Below, in pieces: positions 18,400-26,457 of a stretch of DNA of 64,000 nucleotides. Origin of the DNA: Bosea beijingensis (GTDB lineage: Bacteria; Pseudomonadota; Alphaproteobacteria; Rhizobiales; Beijerinckiaceae). The notes beneath the pieces are model-generated. The model did no database searches and was not told the origin of the DNA. It saw nothing but the letters and a program-made list of their open reading frames with translations. The stretch spans positions 4,463,528-4,527,527 of the forward strand of contig NZ_CP132359.1 of assembly GCF_030758975.1 (NCBI RefSeq). The letters run 5' to 3'. Position numbers and translations under genes: made by a program. Numbering within the stretch: the first letter of the stretch is position 1; each line of letters starts with the position of its first letter.

Positions 18400-18545
18400 G
18401 ATGATGCTCCGAATATTTAATGCCCGGCAATCAATCCGGGTGGTGTTGGCGAAATTGCCGAATGAAATTGAAGAGAGAAGAGAAAGGTTAGATATGAAAG
18501 TGTGCGCGAAGCCATAAATGAGGTTAGAGGTTGGCTGGGCCGTAA

Positions 18546-19088
18546 TTATTCAAAGCATCCGTAAAAATGCACCCGGGCCGCCTCGTCGAGGGAAATCCGA
18601 TTGTTCCTCAAGAAGTCTTGGAAGGAAAGCGACTGAGCTGGAAATCCGGCGTTGATGCGCACAACGAAGGTTACGCCTACAAGCGACACCCGATTCGGGG
18701 AGAAGATGGTGCCCAACTGCCCTTCCGCAAGGGATTCGAGCAGGGACTCCTTTTCCCATGGATTTAGATTGTCGAATCCGCCGACTTCAACAATAGCATC
18801 AGGGCTGTTGCTTATCCGCTCAGCCAAGTGCCGGACACAACTAGAATACTGGTCCGAGAATGGCAGCAAATAGCGGAATTTCTTGAATGCCCCCTCCGGT
18901 TCAAGTATGTGACATACCTCATCTGGCCGCTGCATTGCCTCAGCGATCAACGCACGAAGATGTTCACTGGCGCCTTCGGGAACAAAAAAGACCCCTCGCG
19001 TCTTCCGCGCAGGGTTCCGTCCAAGCGTCTGAGCAATCTCGAAAATATAAGATGCGATAGCGCAGGTCGTTGAGAAAATAGGGTTCAT
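18546..19088 (-). CDS. Degenerate Clp/AAA+-like protein
   Basis: 180 residues from the ATG at 19088. It lacks Walker A and Walker B acidic residues, yet residues of about 95-150 follow the Clp pattern: 'DAIVEVGGFDNLNPWEKESL' in the place of Walker B (compare 'CIVLDEFEKAHP' in 7969-8763), then 'AEGQLGTIFSPNRVSLVGVTFVV'. It is the most diverged of the four AAA+-like proteins here. An inactive regulatory subunit is likely; the homology is inferred by eye. Confidence 0.45.
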   Translation of the reverse strand: MNPIFSTTCAIASYIFEIAQTLGRNPARKTRGVFFVPEGASEHLRALIAEAMQRPDEVCHILEPEGAFKKFRYLLPFSDQYSSCVRHLAERISNSPDAIVEVGGFDNLNPWEKESLLESLAEGQLGTIFSPNRVSLVGVTFVVRINAGFPAQSLSFQDFLRNNRISLDEAARVHFYGCFE

Positions 19089-19160
19089 GCTCAATTTGCC
19101 GGAAAGGAAAGGGAACGCCGAATGTCTGTGCGCTCCCATGAGAATTATCGGGGGAGCGCG

Positions 19161-19478
19161 TCAGGCCGCTTCGAGCTCGAAGTAGGCTTCGACCGGTCCG
19201 TTGGAATTAATCATAAGTTCGAGCGCTTCGTCGCTGTCGATGAGTTCGATGCCTTCGCCCGCAATCGTCGCTTCGCGATTGTGCGGGTGGTCCTGGCGCC
19301 AGCGCGTGCACGCCCCGCCGCGGCCGGCGAGGAACCATTGGCCGGCGGCAGTGCGGTATAGATCGGTGCGTTCCGTGTAAAAGTCGTCCGACCCGAGATC
19401 CCGAGATACCACGTTCCAAGCCCAGTCGGCTTTCCTCGTGTCGTAGATCGTGCCTTCAATGGAACGGCGAATATGCAT
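19161..19478 (-). CDS. Hypothetical small soluble protein
   Basis: 105 residues from the ATG at 19478. The composition is typical of a folded protein ('GTIYDTRKADWAWNVVS', 'YRTAAGQWFLAGRGGACTRW'), with a C-terminal acidic tail. Similar small proteins of unknown function occur on rhizobial plasmids. It is the middle member of three small leftward genes (19750, 19478 and 19088 starts). Confidence 0.5.
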   Translation of the reverse strand: MHIRRSIEGTIYDTRKADWAWNVVSRDLGSDDFYTERTDLYRTAAGQWFLAGRGGACTRWRQDHPHNREATIAGEGIELIDSDEALELMINSNGPVEAYFELEAA

Positions 19479-19522
19479 TGTCGAATTTCCTGTCTTCGTG
19501 TGGGGAATGATCGGGGTCGGCA

Positions 19523-19750
19523 CTAGAAGCGCAGCGCCGACCCATCCAGCCCACGACGGGCGATCTGGATATACGTCTGCGCAGAACGCATTGACGTAGT
19601 CACCGAGTTCTGAAGCTCGGCAGGCGAAATATTAATGAGCGGCAGCCTCCATCGGTAATCGTGCGCTCCGGCACCAAACACGAAGCCGAGCATAAGCATG
19701 AGGGTGGGGAGGCTGATCTTGTTGGCAATGAATCTCGGAATAAAAAGCAT
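19523..19750 (-). CDS. Small membrane protein
   Basis: 75 residues from the ATG at 19750. A hydrophobic helix ('LPTLMLMLGFVFGAGA') lies at residues 14-30, followed by a polar C-terminal half. Single-pass topology is likely. An ATTGCGAA motif is found upstream at 19843-19850. Function is unknown. Confidence 0.45.
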   Translation of the reverse strand: MLFIPRFIANKISLPTLMLMLGFVFGAGAHDYRWRLPLINISPAELQNSVTTSMRSAQTYIQIARRGLDGSALRF

Positions 19751-19842
19751 CAGAGACTCCCTATACCTCTGTGGCGGGGGATGAGAGCTAATCAACTCTC
19801 GAATACATAATGGCGATGCCGTGGCGGCTGATCAAGGATAAA

Positions 19843-19850
19843 ATTGCGAA
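19843..19850. promoter_or_regulatory. Candidate regulatory motif ATTGCGAA
   Basis: A copy of the recurring octamer in the AT-rich gap before the leftward gene starting at 19750. Confidence 0.25.
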
Positions 19851-19975
19851 GAGCAAGAAATAAATCGGATAAAAGTTCCGAATTTGTGGTTGACAAGCGA
19901 AGTGTGGTGCAGGGTGGTCGCCGAGGAAAATTCCCAATTATTCGGGATGCTCCGATAGCAGGGCCAGATGCGCAA

Positions 19976-19997
19976 AGAGGGGCTTTTCAGCCCCTCT
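19976..19997 (-). terminator. Intrinsic terminator of the 1122-residue repeat protein gene
   Basis: A perfect 9-bp stem AGAGGGGCT/AGCCCCTCT with a 4-nt loop, 25 bp after the leftward stop at 20023 and followed by TTT in that direction. Confidence 0.7.
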
Positions 19998-20022
19998 CGC
20001 AATTCAGATCCTGGTCCGACGG

Positions 20023-23000
20023 TCACATGCCCATCGACATGTCGGCCGACCGGTCACGCTCCTTTCGCGCCTCGGAGCGCTCGAACCTCGTATAGAGCTC
20101 CTTCGCAGCGCCATCCCGCGGTTTGACGTCATTGAATTTCAGCCAATCGTAATGCGTTTTTGCCTCCGCCCCGAGTTCCCGGAGCTTCGCGCCGTCCCGG
20201 ATAGGGTCCAGCTGCTTTTGCTCGATCGCAATACGCTCGAGTGCGTCATTTGAATATTTCGACGCAGAGTAGCGCATTTCGATCTTCTCGAGGTACATTT
20301 CATGCGCCTCGTCAATGCGCTGGTGTTCGGCCGTATCGTTCACCATCCGCAGTGCGTACTCTTCAAGCTCATCGCTCGAGAAGCTAATGCCATTTTCCTT
20401 CCAAAATTCCGCCAATTCTGCCTTGGCCTGCTCTACTTTCTCGGTTTGGCGTGCATCATCAAGAGCGGCGAGCTCGGCATCGCTCATCTGATTCACTTCG
20501 TTGGCCTTCCATTCGAGATCATCAAGCACATCAGGGTGCTGCGCTCGCGCGTCCTCCATGTGCGTGCGATTGGCTTCGGAGGTCTCCTGAGAGAGCAAAG
20601 TCTTGTCAATGTTAGCCTCTTTATCCGCCCAAAGCGTCTCGGAGAGCCCGGCGTAAAGCGCCTTCGCCGCCTTGCTGCGCGGTTCGACGTCGTTCGCCTT
20701 CATCCACTCGACGGCAATGCCAGCCTCCGCTTTAATCTTGGCGGCCTGGTTTAGGTCGCTGTCATTGCGGTTCATCTCGGCGAGCTTATCGAGTTCCGTG
20801 TTCCAGATGATGGGCTCGTACTCACGCGCGATTTCGGCTTCTCGCGCCTCGTCAAGGACACCTCCCGCCTCGTTGCGCTCGAACTCAGTGGCAATCTGCA
20901 GTGCGAGCCGGGTGCGATCGCCGATGTCATAGGTGACGCCGTACGACTGCTGGAACTCGGCTAGTTTTCCTTGAATCACCTCGACGTGGTCCTCTCGGAC
21001 AGCCTGAAATTCAGTCTCAATCTGCCGATCCTCTTCAGCGGACCGCTCCTGCTCGCGCAGTTCGGCTAGCCGATGGCGCTCGATATCGACGACAACGGCA
21101 CGAACCTCTTCCGGGCTGATTTTCACAACGGCAGCCGCCTCGCCGAGCGTGACTTTGTGATCGCGAGAATAGGCCTCGCGTGCGGCGAATTCGAGTTCGC
21201 CCGCAAGGCTCTTGATCTCTTCTCGATTCATGCGGTGAGAATCCTGAGATTCGTTTCCGATCGCGATCGACGACGACTGATCGGCCAATCGCTCGAACCG
21301 GTCGAAATGATCCCGAGCAGATTCAAGCTGCTGCTGGCCAGCCCGGCTATCGTTCACGAAACTGGGCAAACCGAGATCCGCACGGCGGGCTTCGTCCTCG
21401 TAAGCCACGAGGCGGTCAACCCGCTCTTCGCTGAGGCCAGCGGCCTTCAGGTGATTGGCGTAACCCTGCAACTCGGCTGCATGGATGATGCGTGCAGCTT
21501 CTTCCTGCGAAAGCGCGTTCTTACTCCATGCCTCGAGGAAGTCGCGGTTGGCCGTCTGTTCGCGGTCGCCGAGAAATATTCGGGTGCGATCCACCTCCTC
21601 GTTCTTGATCATGCCGGCGAGATGCGCCGTCTCGATCCGCGATGTAGCGAGCGCCTGGTCGTGAATGCCGCGCTCGCGATCGCTCAGGTTCAGGCTGGCC
21701 AGGTCGGCCGCATTAGGATTGCGTTGAGCAATCCGCTGCGCGAGCGCGTCGACACGAGCATGATTGCGTGTGCTGATTTGGACTTCCGTCTCGGTGACAC
21801 CCGCATTTGCACCATGCTGCTGGCTCACGCTCAGGCTTTGGACGGCCATCGCCCGATCGGCCGAGCGGTCAGGCTTCAGGCCGACAGCATCTTCGCGGTG
21901 CTGGCGCTCGCGCTGGACCATGGCGGAAACGGATTTGTCATCCAGACCAGATCGACGAAGGCTGGCTTCATAGTTCTGCATTCCCGTGGCGACAAGGATC
22001 TGAGCCGCCTCGACCCTGGTGAGCTTCGTACGGCCGCGAGCTTCCATCGCTGCCTCGCCAGCATCGGCGCTGCGATAGGCTCGGTGCTCTTCGACGCCCT
22101 TCAAGGTCAGGAGCTTTGGCGCCCGCAGTGCAGCAAAACTCGCCTCGCGATGCGCTTCAAACTCTACTGGAGAAAGACCGGAAAGGTCACGGGCCGGCGC
22201 GCGTGATAGCTGACGGTCAATCTGCTCGACCTGCTTCGCAAGGCGGCGCTCCGATCTGGCAACACTGGCCTGGTACCCGCGCAACCGGCCGTCGAATCCT
22301 TTCTGGGCGACGTCGAGGCCGATACCGTACTCTGCCGCGCGAATTCTCGCCTCACGTACCACCATCTCGCGGCGCTGCTCGCGGCTGATGCCGGCCTTTG
22401 CGAGGGCAACGTCATAGCGAAGGAGCTCGCGAGCGACGATTTTTGCCGCGAGCTGCTGATGCGACAGTGCTGTGCGATGATAACGGCCGTCGCCGCGAGC
22501 CAATCCCTCAAAGAACGACTCTTTCGCCTTCATTCCGACGGCGATCCACCGAATGGCGCTTTGGCTGAGCTTCGAACTCGCAACGGCCGCCTCGTGAGCC
22601 TTCCGCGTCGACTCATCGAGGTCCATTCGGCGCGGGCGCTCCGCCTTGAATTCGCGAGCTGCACGCTCGCTGACAATTAGGGATGCCCAGGTCTTACCGT
22701 CTGCGATACGAACCTGATCGCGTTGGTCACGGCCGAGCATCGAGGCGATCGCCTGTGACTCGCGCTGGCGCACCTGCGACTGAATAGCCGTGAACTGATT
22801 GACGGCATGTCGATCGAAGAAATTGCGGTCGCGCGGCACGCGCACCGTCGCATCACCAACCTCCTCGACCAGCTCCTGACCGCGCTCACCGAGACGAGCT
22901 TCAGCCTCCCCGGCTTTTGCAGGTGCCGGCTGTTGCTCGATCCGGACGCCGGCAGCGCTTGCGATCTCCTGGGCTGCCTCTTCCTGGTTCACCCAGGCTG

Positions 23001-23391
23001 CTGTTGGATCCTGCGATGCCGACCTTTCGCCGACCGGGTACACTACCTCGGCCATCGCCTCGCGGGCAGAAACGTCGTGGAACTTCTCGCGCTCCGCGCC
23101 GTAAATCGTATCGAAATCGCCTTCGCGCCATACGGTTTCGATCTCCGAAGCGAACTCCGCATCGGTAATGGCAGAGTTAAACTGACCGCGCCAAGGACCA
23201 GCAAGGCGTTTGCAGATTTCGACAGACTCCTCGAGGGTCAAGCCCTCGTGCGCCAATCGACCAACGATGTGGCGCGCTGGCTGGTCAAATCGCGTAATCC
23301 CCGAATGCAGGAGGTCCTTGGCCTTTGGCGACAGTCGCTCGAAAATCGAACTGAGCGCATAGCCGGTATCGGTAGTGTCTTCGATTGCCAT
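20023..23391 (-). CDS. Large helical repeat protein, possible transfer-associated or secreted protein
   Basis: 1122 residues, strongly charged and almost wholly helical. Two repeat types are visible. A helix-turn-helix-like unit of about 45 residues occurs three times (about 309-353, 456-503 and 627-672), e.g. 'LSQEEAARIIHAAELQGY' followed by 'L..(A/S)G(L/I)...'. A larger unit of about 115 residues is duplicated at 803-916 and 986-1103, each ending in a 'NDV.PR..AAK.LY' signature. The C-terminus is arginine rich ('RSEARKERDRSADMSMGM'), like type IV secretion signals. It has no known enzymatic motif. It sits between the ParA/membrane gene pair and the transfer genes. Confidence 0.6.
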   Translation of the reverse strand: MAIEDTTDTGYALSSIFERLSPKAKDLLHSGITRFDQPARHIVGRLAHEGLTLEESVEICKRLAGPWRGQFNSAITDAEFASEIETVWREGDFDTIYGAEREKFHDVSAREAMAEVVYPVGERSASQDPTAAWVNQEEAAQEIASAAGVRIEQQPAPAKAGEAEARLGERGQELVEEVGDATVRVPRDRNFFDRHAVNQFTAIQSQVRQRESQAIASMLGRDQRDQVRIADGKTWASLIVSERAAREFKAERPRRMDLDESTRKAHEAAVASSKLSQSAIRWIAVGMKAKESFFEGLARGDGRYHRTALSHQQLAAKIVARELLRYDVALAKAGISREQRREMVVREARIRAAEYGIGLDVAQKGFDGRLRGYQASVARSERRLAKQVEQIDRQLSRAPARDLSGLSPVEFEAHREASFAALRAPKLLTLKGVEEHRAYRSADAGEAAMEARGRTKLTRVEAAQILVATGMQNYEASLRRSGLDDKSVSAMVQRERQHREDAVGLKPDRSADRAMAVQSLSVSQQHGANAGVTETEVQISTRNHARVDALAQRIAQRNPNAADLASLNLSDRERGIHDQALATSRIETAHLAGMIKNEEVDRTRIFLGDREQTANRDFLEAWSKNALSQEEAARIIHAAELQGYANHLKAAGLSEERVDRLVAYEDEARRADLGLPSFVNDSRAGQQQLESARDHFDRFERLADQSSSIAIGNESQDSHRMNREEIKSLAGELEFAAREAYSRDHKVTLGEAAAVVKISPEEVRAVVVDIERHRLAELREQERSAEEDRQIETEFQAVREDHVEVIQGKLAEFQQSYGVTYDIGDRTRLALQIATEFERNEAGGVLDEAREAEIAREYEPIIWNTELDKLAEMNRNDSDLNQAAKIKAEAGIAVEWMKANDVEPRSKAAKALYAGLSETLWADKEANIDKTLLSQETSEANRTHMEDARAQHPDVLDDLEWKANEVNQMSDAELAALDDARQTEKVEQAKAELAEFWKENGISFSSDELEEYALRMVNDTAEHQRIDEAHEMYLEKIEMRYSASKYSNDALERIAIEQKQLDPIRDGAKLRELGAEAKTHYDWLKFNDVKPRDGAAKELYTRFERSEARKERDRSADMSMGM

Positions 23392-23488
23392 TATGCAATT
23401 TTCCTATTGGAGGTTGGGGAGCATCCCACCACGGAGCTGAAACGGGTTTTGGGCCAGAAAATTTCTAATTTGGCCAATTATTTCTATA

Positions 23489-24325
23489 TTAGTTTTTGAG
23501 CGCCTTGGAAAGGCCCTCAAGCCAGGCTCCGGCATTCATTTTCTTAAGCGCCCATCGAATTGCCAGAGGCACCGCCATCCAAAACACGCCGACGACATAC
23601 CAGGGTAAAATAGACGCGGCGTCGGATGTTGTTTTCGTAAGACCGCGCGCGATCGATTTTAGCTGGGGCGCCGCGTTTCCATCCATCCAAAACCAAATTC
23701 CGCACGCCTGCCTTCCCGTGAGCACTTTGAAAGTCTCAGGAGAGTCAGGAGTGCAGAACTTCTCGACATTTCCGGTCAGGTCGGGCGTGGTCGACATCAG
23801 CTGCAGCCAGGTCGCCGCATCGGCGCGCTTGGCAAACACCGCGATATCGGCGGCGAGGCCGGAGACGTCGGCGGCGCCGATCCCGTACCCGATCAGACAG
23901 CCTGCGGCGAGGAGACTTGCGCCGCCGGCGACGAGAGTGACGTTCCACTTGCGGGCGCGCTCGCGCTCATAAATGGCGAGGCGCCTTTCAGTGAGCTCGC
24001 TGACGCGCTGGCCGACGTCCGCAGTCAAGGCAGCATGAGCCGCCTCAACCGTCGCTGTTGCCGCCTCCGCTACCGGGCCGACAGCGCGGGCGGCGGCGTC
24101 CTCTATGCGCGCGGGAACGTCATTCAACGCCGTGAGTAGCGGCTTCTGAACCTGCCCCACGTAATTTGCCATCACTGCCATAACGATCGTCGGTTCATCA
24201 GGTGACATCGACGATTCAAAACACTGCTTGACGGTGAGGTCGTGGTTCTCCTTCGAGAGCCCACAGGCTTCGGCGGCCTGATCCAAGCGGCTTTTCAGCC
24301 GCTCGGGGTCATTGCGATCTACCAT
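23489..24325 (-). CDS. Membrane protein with N-terminal helical domain
   Basis: 278 residues. A charged helical N-terminal domain (1-140, with 'RLKSRLDQAAEACGLSKENH') is followed by a transmembrane segment at about 150-172 ('NVTLVAGGASLLAAGCLIGYG'), a loop with two Cys, and a second hydrophobic helix at about 240-260. It lies 18 bp downstream of the ParA-like gene and so is probably co-transcribed with it. Similar two-helix proteins accompany mobilisation genes on alphaproteobacterial plasmids. A role in relaxosome docking is conceivable. Confidence 0.55.
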   Translation of the reverse strand: MVDRNDPERLKSRLDQAAEACGLSKENHDLTVKQCFESSMSPDEPTIVMAVMANYVGQVQKPLLTALNDVPARIEDAAARAVGPVAEAATATVEAAHAALTADVGQRVSELTERRLAIYERERARKWNVTLVAGGASLLAAGCLIGYGIGAADVSGLAADIAVFAKRADAATWLQLMSTTPDLTGNVEKFCTPDSPETFKVLTGRQACGIWFWMDGNAAPQLKSIARGLTKTTSDAASILPWYVVGVFWMAVPLAIRWALKKMNAGAWLEGLSKALKN

Positions 24326-24343
24326 GGTGTTGCCCGCTGCGAA

Positions 24344-25186
24344 TTAGGCTAGGCCGAGCAGGTTTTTTACCGGCTCGATCGCTTCCGCAAAATCCATCCG
24401 AAAGTTTTTCGCATACTGTTGTTCATTCAGGGTAAGATACCGGCTCCTCTCCGCTTCAGAGAATGAGATACGGAGACCAGCAATCTCGTTGCAAGTCGTC
24501 GGATCAAGCATTGGAAGCTCAATCTCCTTTCCACCTGCTGCGAGAAAGCGATTCCGTGTTACGGGACCACTCACACGGTCTTTCGTTGTCGCATCGCGGG
24601 AACCTTCGAACCACGTCTTGAAGGCGGAATTCTTCTTTCCATCCCTTCGATTCAGGACGACGATGTGGTCTACGATCTCGGCAGCGGCTCCAGCGAGCTC
24701 AAGCTCGTCGAGAACGTCAGCAACTGACCTAGTTGTCCCATCTTCCACCGTCACCACGTGTATGATGGTGACGCGGTAGCCGACGGAAGCGAACGCTCGG
24801 AGCAGGCGCTTGAGACCTCCGCCGCCATCCTGAACCTTCATGAGATGGCCAAGGCCTCCCGCGGAGATGTCGTGAAGAATGACAGGATCGGCCGTCGAGC
24901 AAGCGTTTACGATGATCGCGCGGTCTTCCTCATTGGAACAGTCGTAGCTCACTACCTCAGCGGTTGGATTCTGCTCGTCAGGTAAATCGCCATCCTCATC
25001 GCATTGGGCGAACATTTTCGAGAGTTTCCAGTCGCCTTGCATATCACCGTCGTAGGCGGCAATGCGCTGGTTGGTGCTACGAGCGTAATCGACGAGGGCG
25101 CAGGCGGTGTGGGTCTTCCCAACCCCGCCCTTCTCGGAGATCATCAGAATTACGCGTTTCAAATCCGTGTTTAGGTCGATTTTCAT
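24344..25186 (-). CDS. ParA/MinD-superfamily ATPase
   Basis: 280 residues with a deviant Walker A 'EKGGVGKTHTACALVDY' at about 19-35, the form with the signature first Lys found in ParA, MinD and TraL-type proteins. A switch I 'YDGDMQGDWKL' follows, and the Walker B-like stretch is 'DPVILHDISAGG'. Plasmid ParAs of this size partition DNA, while short ones in conjugative operons help position transfer complexes. No ParB gene is adjacent; the next upstream gene encodes a DNA-binding-like protein (25298-25867), and the downstream gene is a membrane protein. Confidence 0.8.
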   Translation of the reverse strand: MKIDLNTDLKRVILMISEKGGVGKTHTACALVDYARSTNQRIAAYDGDMQGDWKLSKMFAQCDEDGDLPDEQNPTAEVVSYDCSNEEDRAIIVNACSTADPVILHDISAGGLGHLMKVQDGGGGLKRLLRAFASVGYRVTIIHVVTVEDGTTRSVADVLDELELAGAAAEIVDHIVVLNRRDGKKNSAFKTWFEGSRDATTKDRVSGPVTRNRFLAAGGKEIELPMLDPTTCNEIAGLRISFSEAERSRYLTLNEQQYAKNFRMDFAEAIEPVKNLLGLA

Positions 25187-25297
25187 ATAGGTTGGTCCTC
25201 AAATTGTGTCGTGATTGCGAGACCGCCAGTTTGCTTCCTGGCCTAACCAGGTTTGGAGGTTTGACTGCGGCAGGCGGCTACTGTTTTCCAATATTGC

Positions 25298-25867
25298 TTA
25301 GAGCGGGCGGCTGAGCTTGCGTCTTGGAGCTATTCTGGCGTTCCGCTGCTGCTCTACTTCATCCCCTTCATCAGCAATTCGCCTCATTAGATCCTGATGC
25401 TGGGTCGTGGATTGTACGGACGGGGCAGTGCGGGGCGTGACTGAGCTCAACACTGGGCTGGGCGCCGGTATTGGCGGCTTTTGCGGGGCGGCTAGCCGGG
25501 AGATCGGGTTTGCTTGAGGCTGCCGCGGCACCGCGGGTCGGCTCGAGGGAGGGTCGTAGGTGTCGCGGGCAGGTCGGCCGCGCTTGCGGGGGATTGCCTT
25601 GCCGGTTTGGGCGAGTGCCTTCGAATAGTAATTGGCGAAGGTGCCGAGGGAGACGGTAATCCCGATTTCGGAGAGGAACCTGACGATCTGGGCGTCGGTG
25701 AACCGAGCGATCTTCATCTCGCGGATCCGATTGATATTCGAGACGATCACTTCATAGGCGGATAGCGCTCGCCCCGGCCCTTTCTTGAGCTCGCGCTCCA
25801 GTGCCTTGTCGACGGCAGCAAGCAGGGCCTTCGGGTCGACGCGTGGGGGGCTGTCGTCGGCGGACAT
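25298..25867 (-). CDS. Small basic DNA-binding-like protein next to candidate oriT
   Basis: 189 residues from the ATG at 25867, picked because a GAGG ribosome binding site lies 9 nt upstream; two earlier Mets lack one. The first 100 residues are helical and contain a probable helix-turn-helix ('FTDAQIVRFLSEIGITVSLG'), which is followed by a basic, proline-rich C-terminal half ('RKRGRPARDTYDPPSSRP'). Its position divergent from the relaxase operon recalls MobC/TraC-type oriT-binding proteins, but the function is inferred from place and composition. Confidence 0.55.
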   Translation of the reverse strand: MSADDSPPRVDPKALLAAVDKALERELKKGPGRALSAYEVIVSNINRIREMKIARFTDAQIVRFLSEIGITVSLGTFANYYSKALAQTGKAIPRKRGRPARDTYDPPSSRPAVPRQPQANPISRLAAPQKPPIPAPSPVLSSVTPRTAPSVQSTTQHQDLMRRIADEGDEVEQQRNARIAPRRKLSRPL

Positions 25868-26190
25868 CGAATTGTGCCTCATTAAAAATTGGAACGCGCT
25901 TGAAAATCGTGTTGCGCAATTCCTCATTTAGTGGTTGGTATCGCTTCAGTCAATTGCGAATTGGAAATTAATGAGTGATCGACTCGCAGTGACCGCAGGC
26001 CGATTTAGTGATGAGAGCGGGGTGAATTTGAGTTGAGATTGGCAATGAAATGGTGGTGGTTAATCAAGTGGAATTGAGTGCCGGTTATTTATTCTGGACA
26101 CACTACGCACTGTTAGTGCCTTGTTCGTAGTCAGATTGATTGCTAATTACCTGAAATTCAAAGCTCAAAAATAGGCAGGATAATTCGATT
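25868..26190. other. Candidate origin of transfer (oriT) and divergent promoter region
   Basis: A 323-bp AT-rich gap between divergent mobilisation genes. It holds an ATTGCGAA motif (25953-25961), a perfect small hairpin GCACT-GTT-AGTGC at about 26107-26119 nested within outer CTACG/CGTAG arms, and several A/T tracts. MobF relaxases usually nick in such a region beside their own genes. No match to a known nic site was recognised, so the nick position is unknown. Confidence 0.45.
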
Positions 26191-26457
26191 ATGGCGAGAG
26201 AGCAGAAGCGAATTAGCGTTGATACTACTCTGTGGACTGCCATTGAAGCCGCCGCGGCCGCGAAGGGCGTGCCGGTTCAGGTGTACGTCGAGGACGCCCT
26301 ACGCGTCGCGGTCGACCACTTCGACCTATTAAAAAATGCGGCCATCGCCGCTCGCTCGATGCAATTAAGTGCGTCCGAGGTATCGTCGCAGCTGCAGGCC
26401 ATTTCCGATTTCATCGTCGATGCTCACCGCGCAAATGCCGGCGTCGGGAGGGGCTAG
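26191..26457 (+). CDS. Ribbon-helix-helix-like relaxosome accessory protein
   Basis: 88 residues: an N-terminal strand ('QKRISVDTTLWTAIE') and two helices fit the ribbon-helix-helix fold of TrwA/TraK-type oriT-binding proteins. It is transcribed rightward just before the relaxase, and its TAG stop shares a base with the relaxase GTG start (TAGTG), indicating coupled translation. It probably binds oriT and represses its own promoter, as family members do. Confidence 0.65.
   Translation: MAREQKRISVDTTLWTAIEAAAAAKGVPVQVYVEDALRVAVDHFDLLKNAAIAARSMQLSASEVSSQLQAISDFIVDAHRANAGVGRG

Noticed and set aside
21073..22206. 377-codon rightward frame opposite the large repeat protein
   Set aside because: Antisense of a clear gene with repeats; no start signal or recognised domain.
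22807..23499. 230-codon rightward frame opposite the start of the repeat protein
   Set aside because: Antisense shadow; crosses the real gene start.
26107..26119. Small hairpin in the oriT region considered as a terminator
   Set aside because: Five-bp stem without a T-run, in a divergent promoter region; kept only as part of the oriT candidate.
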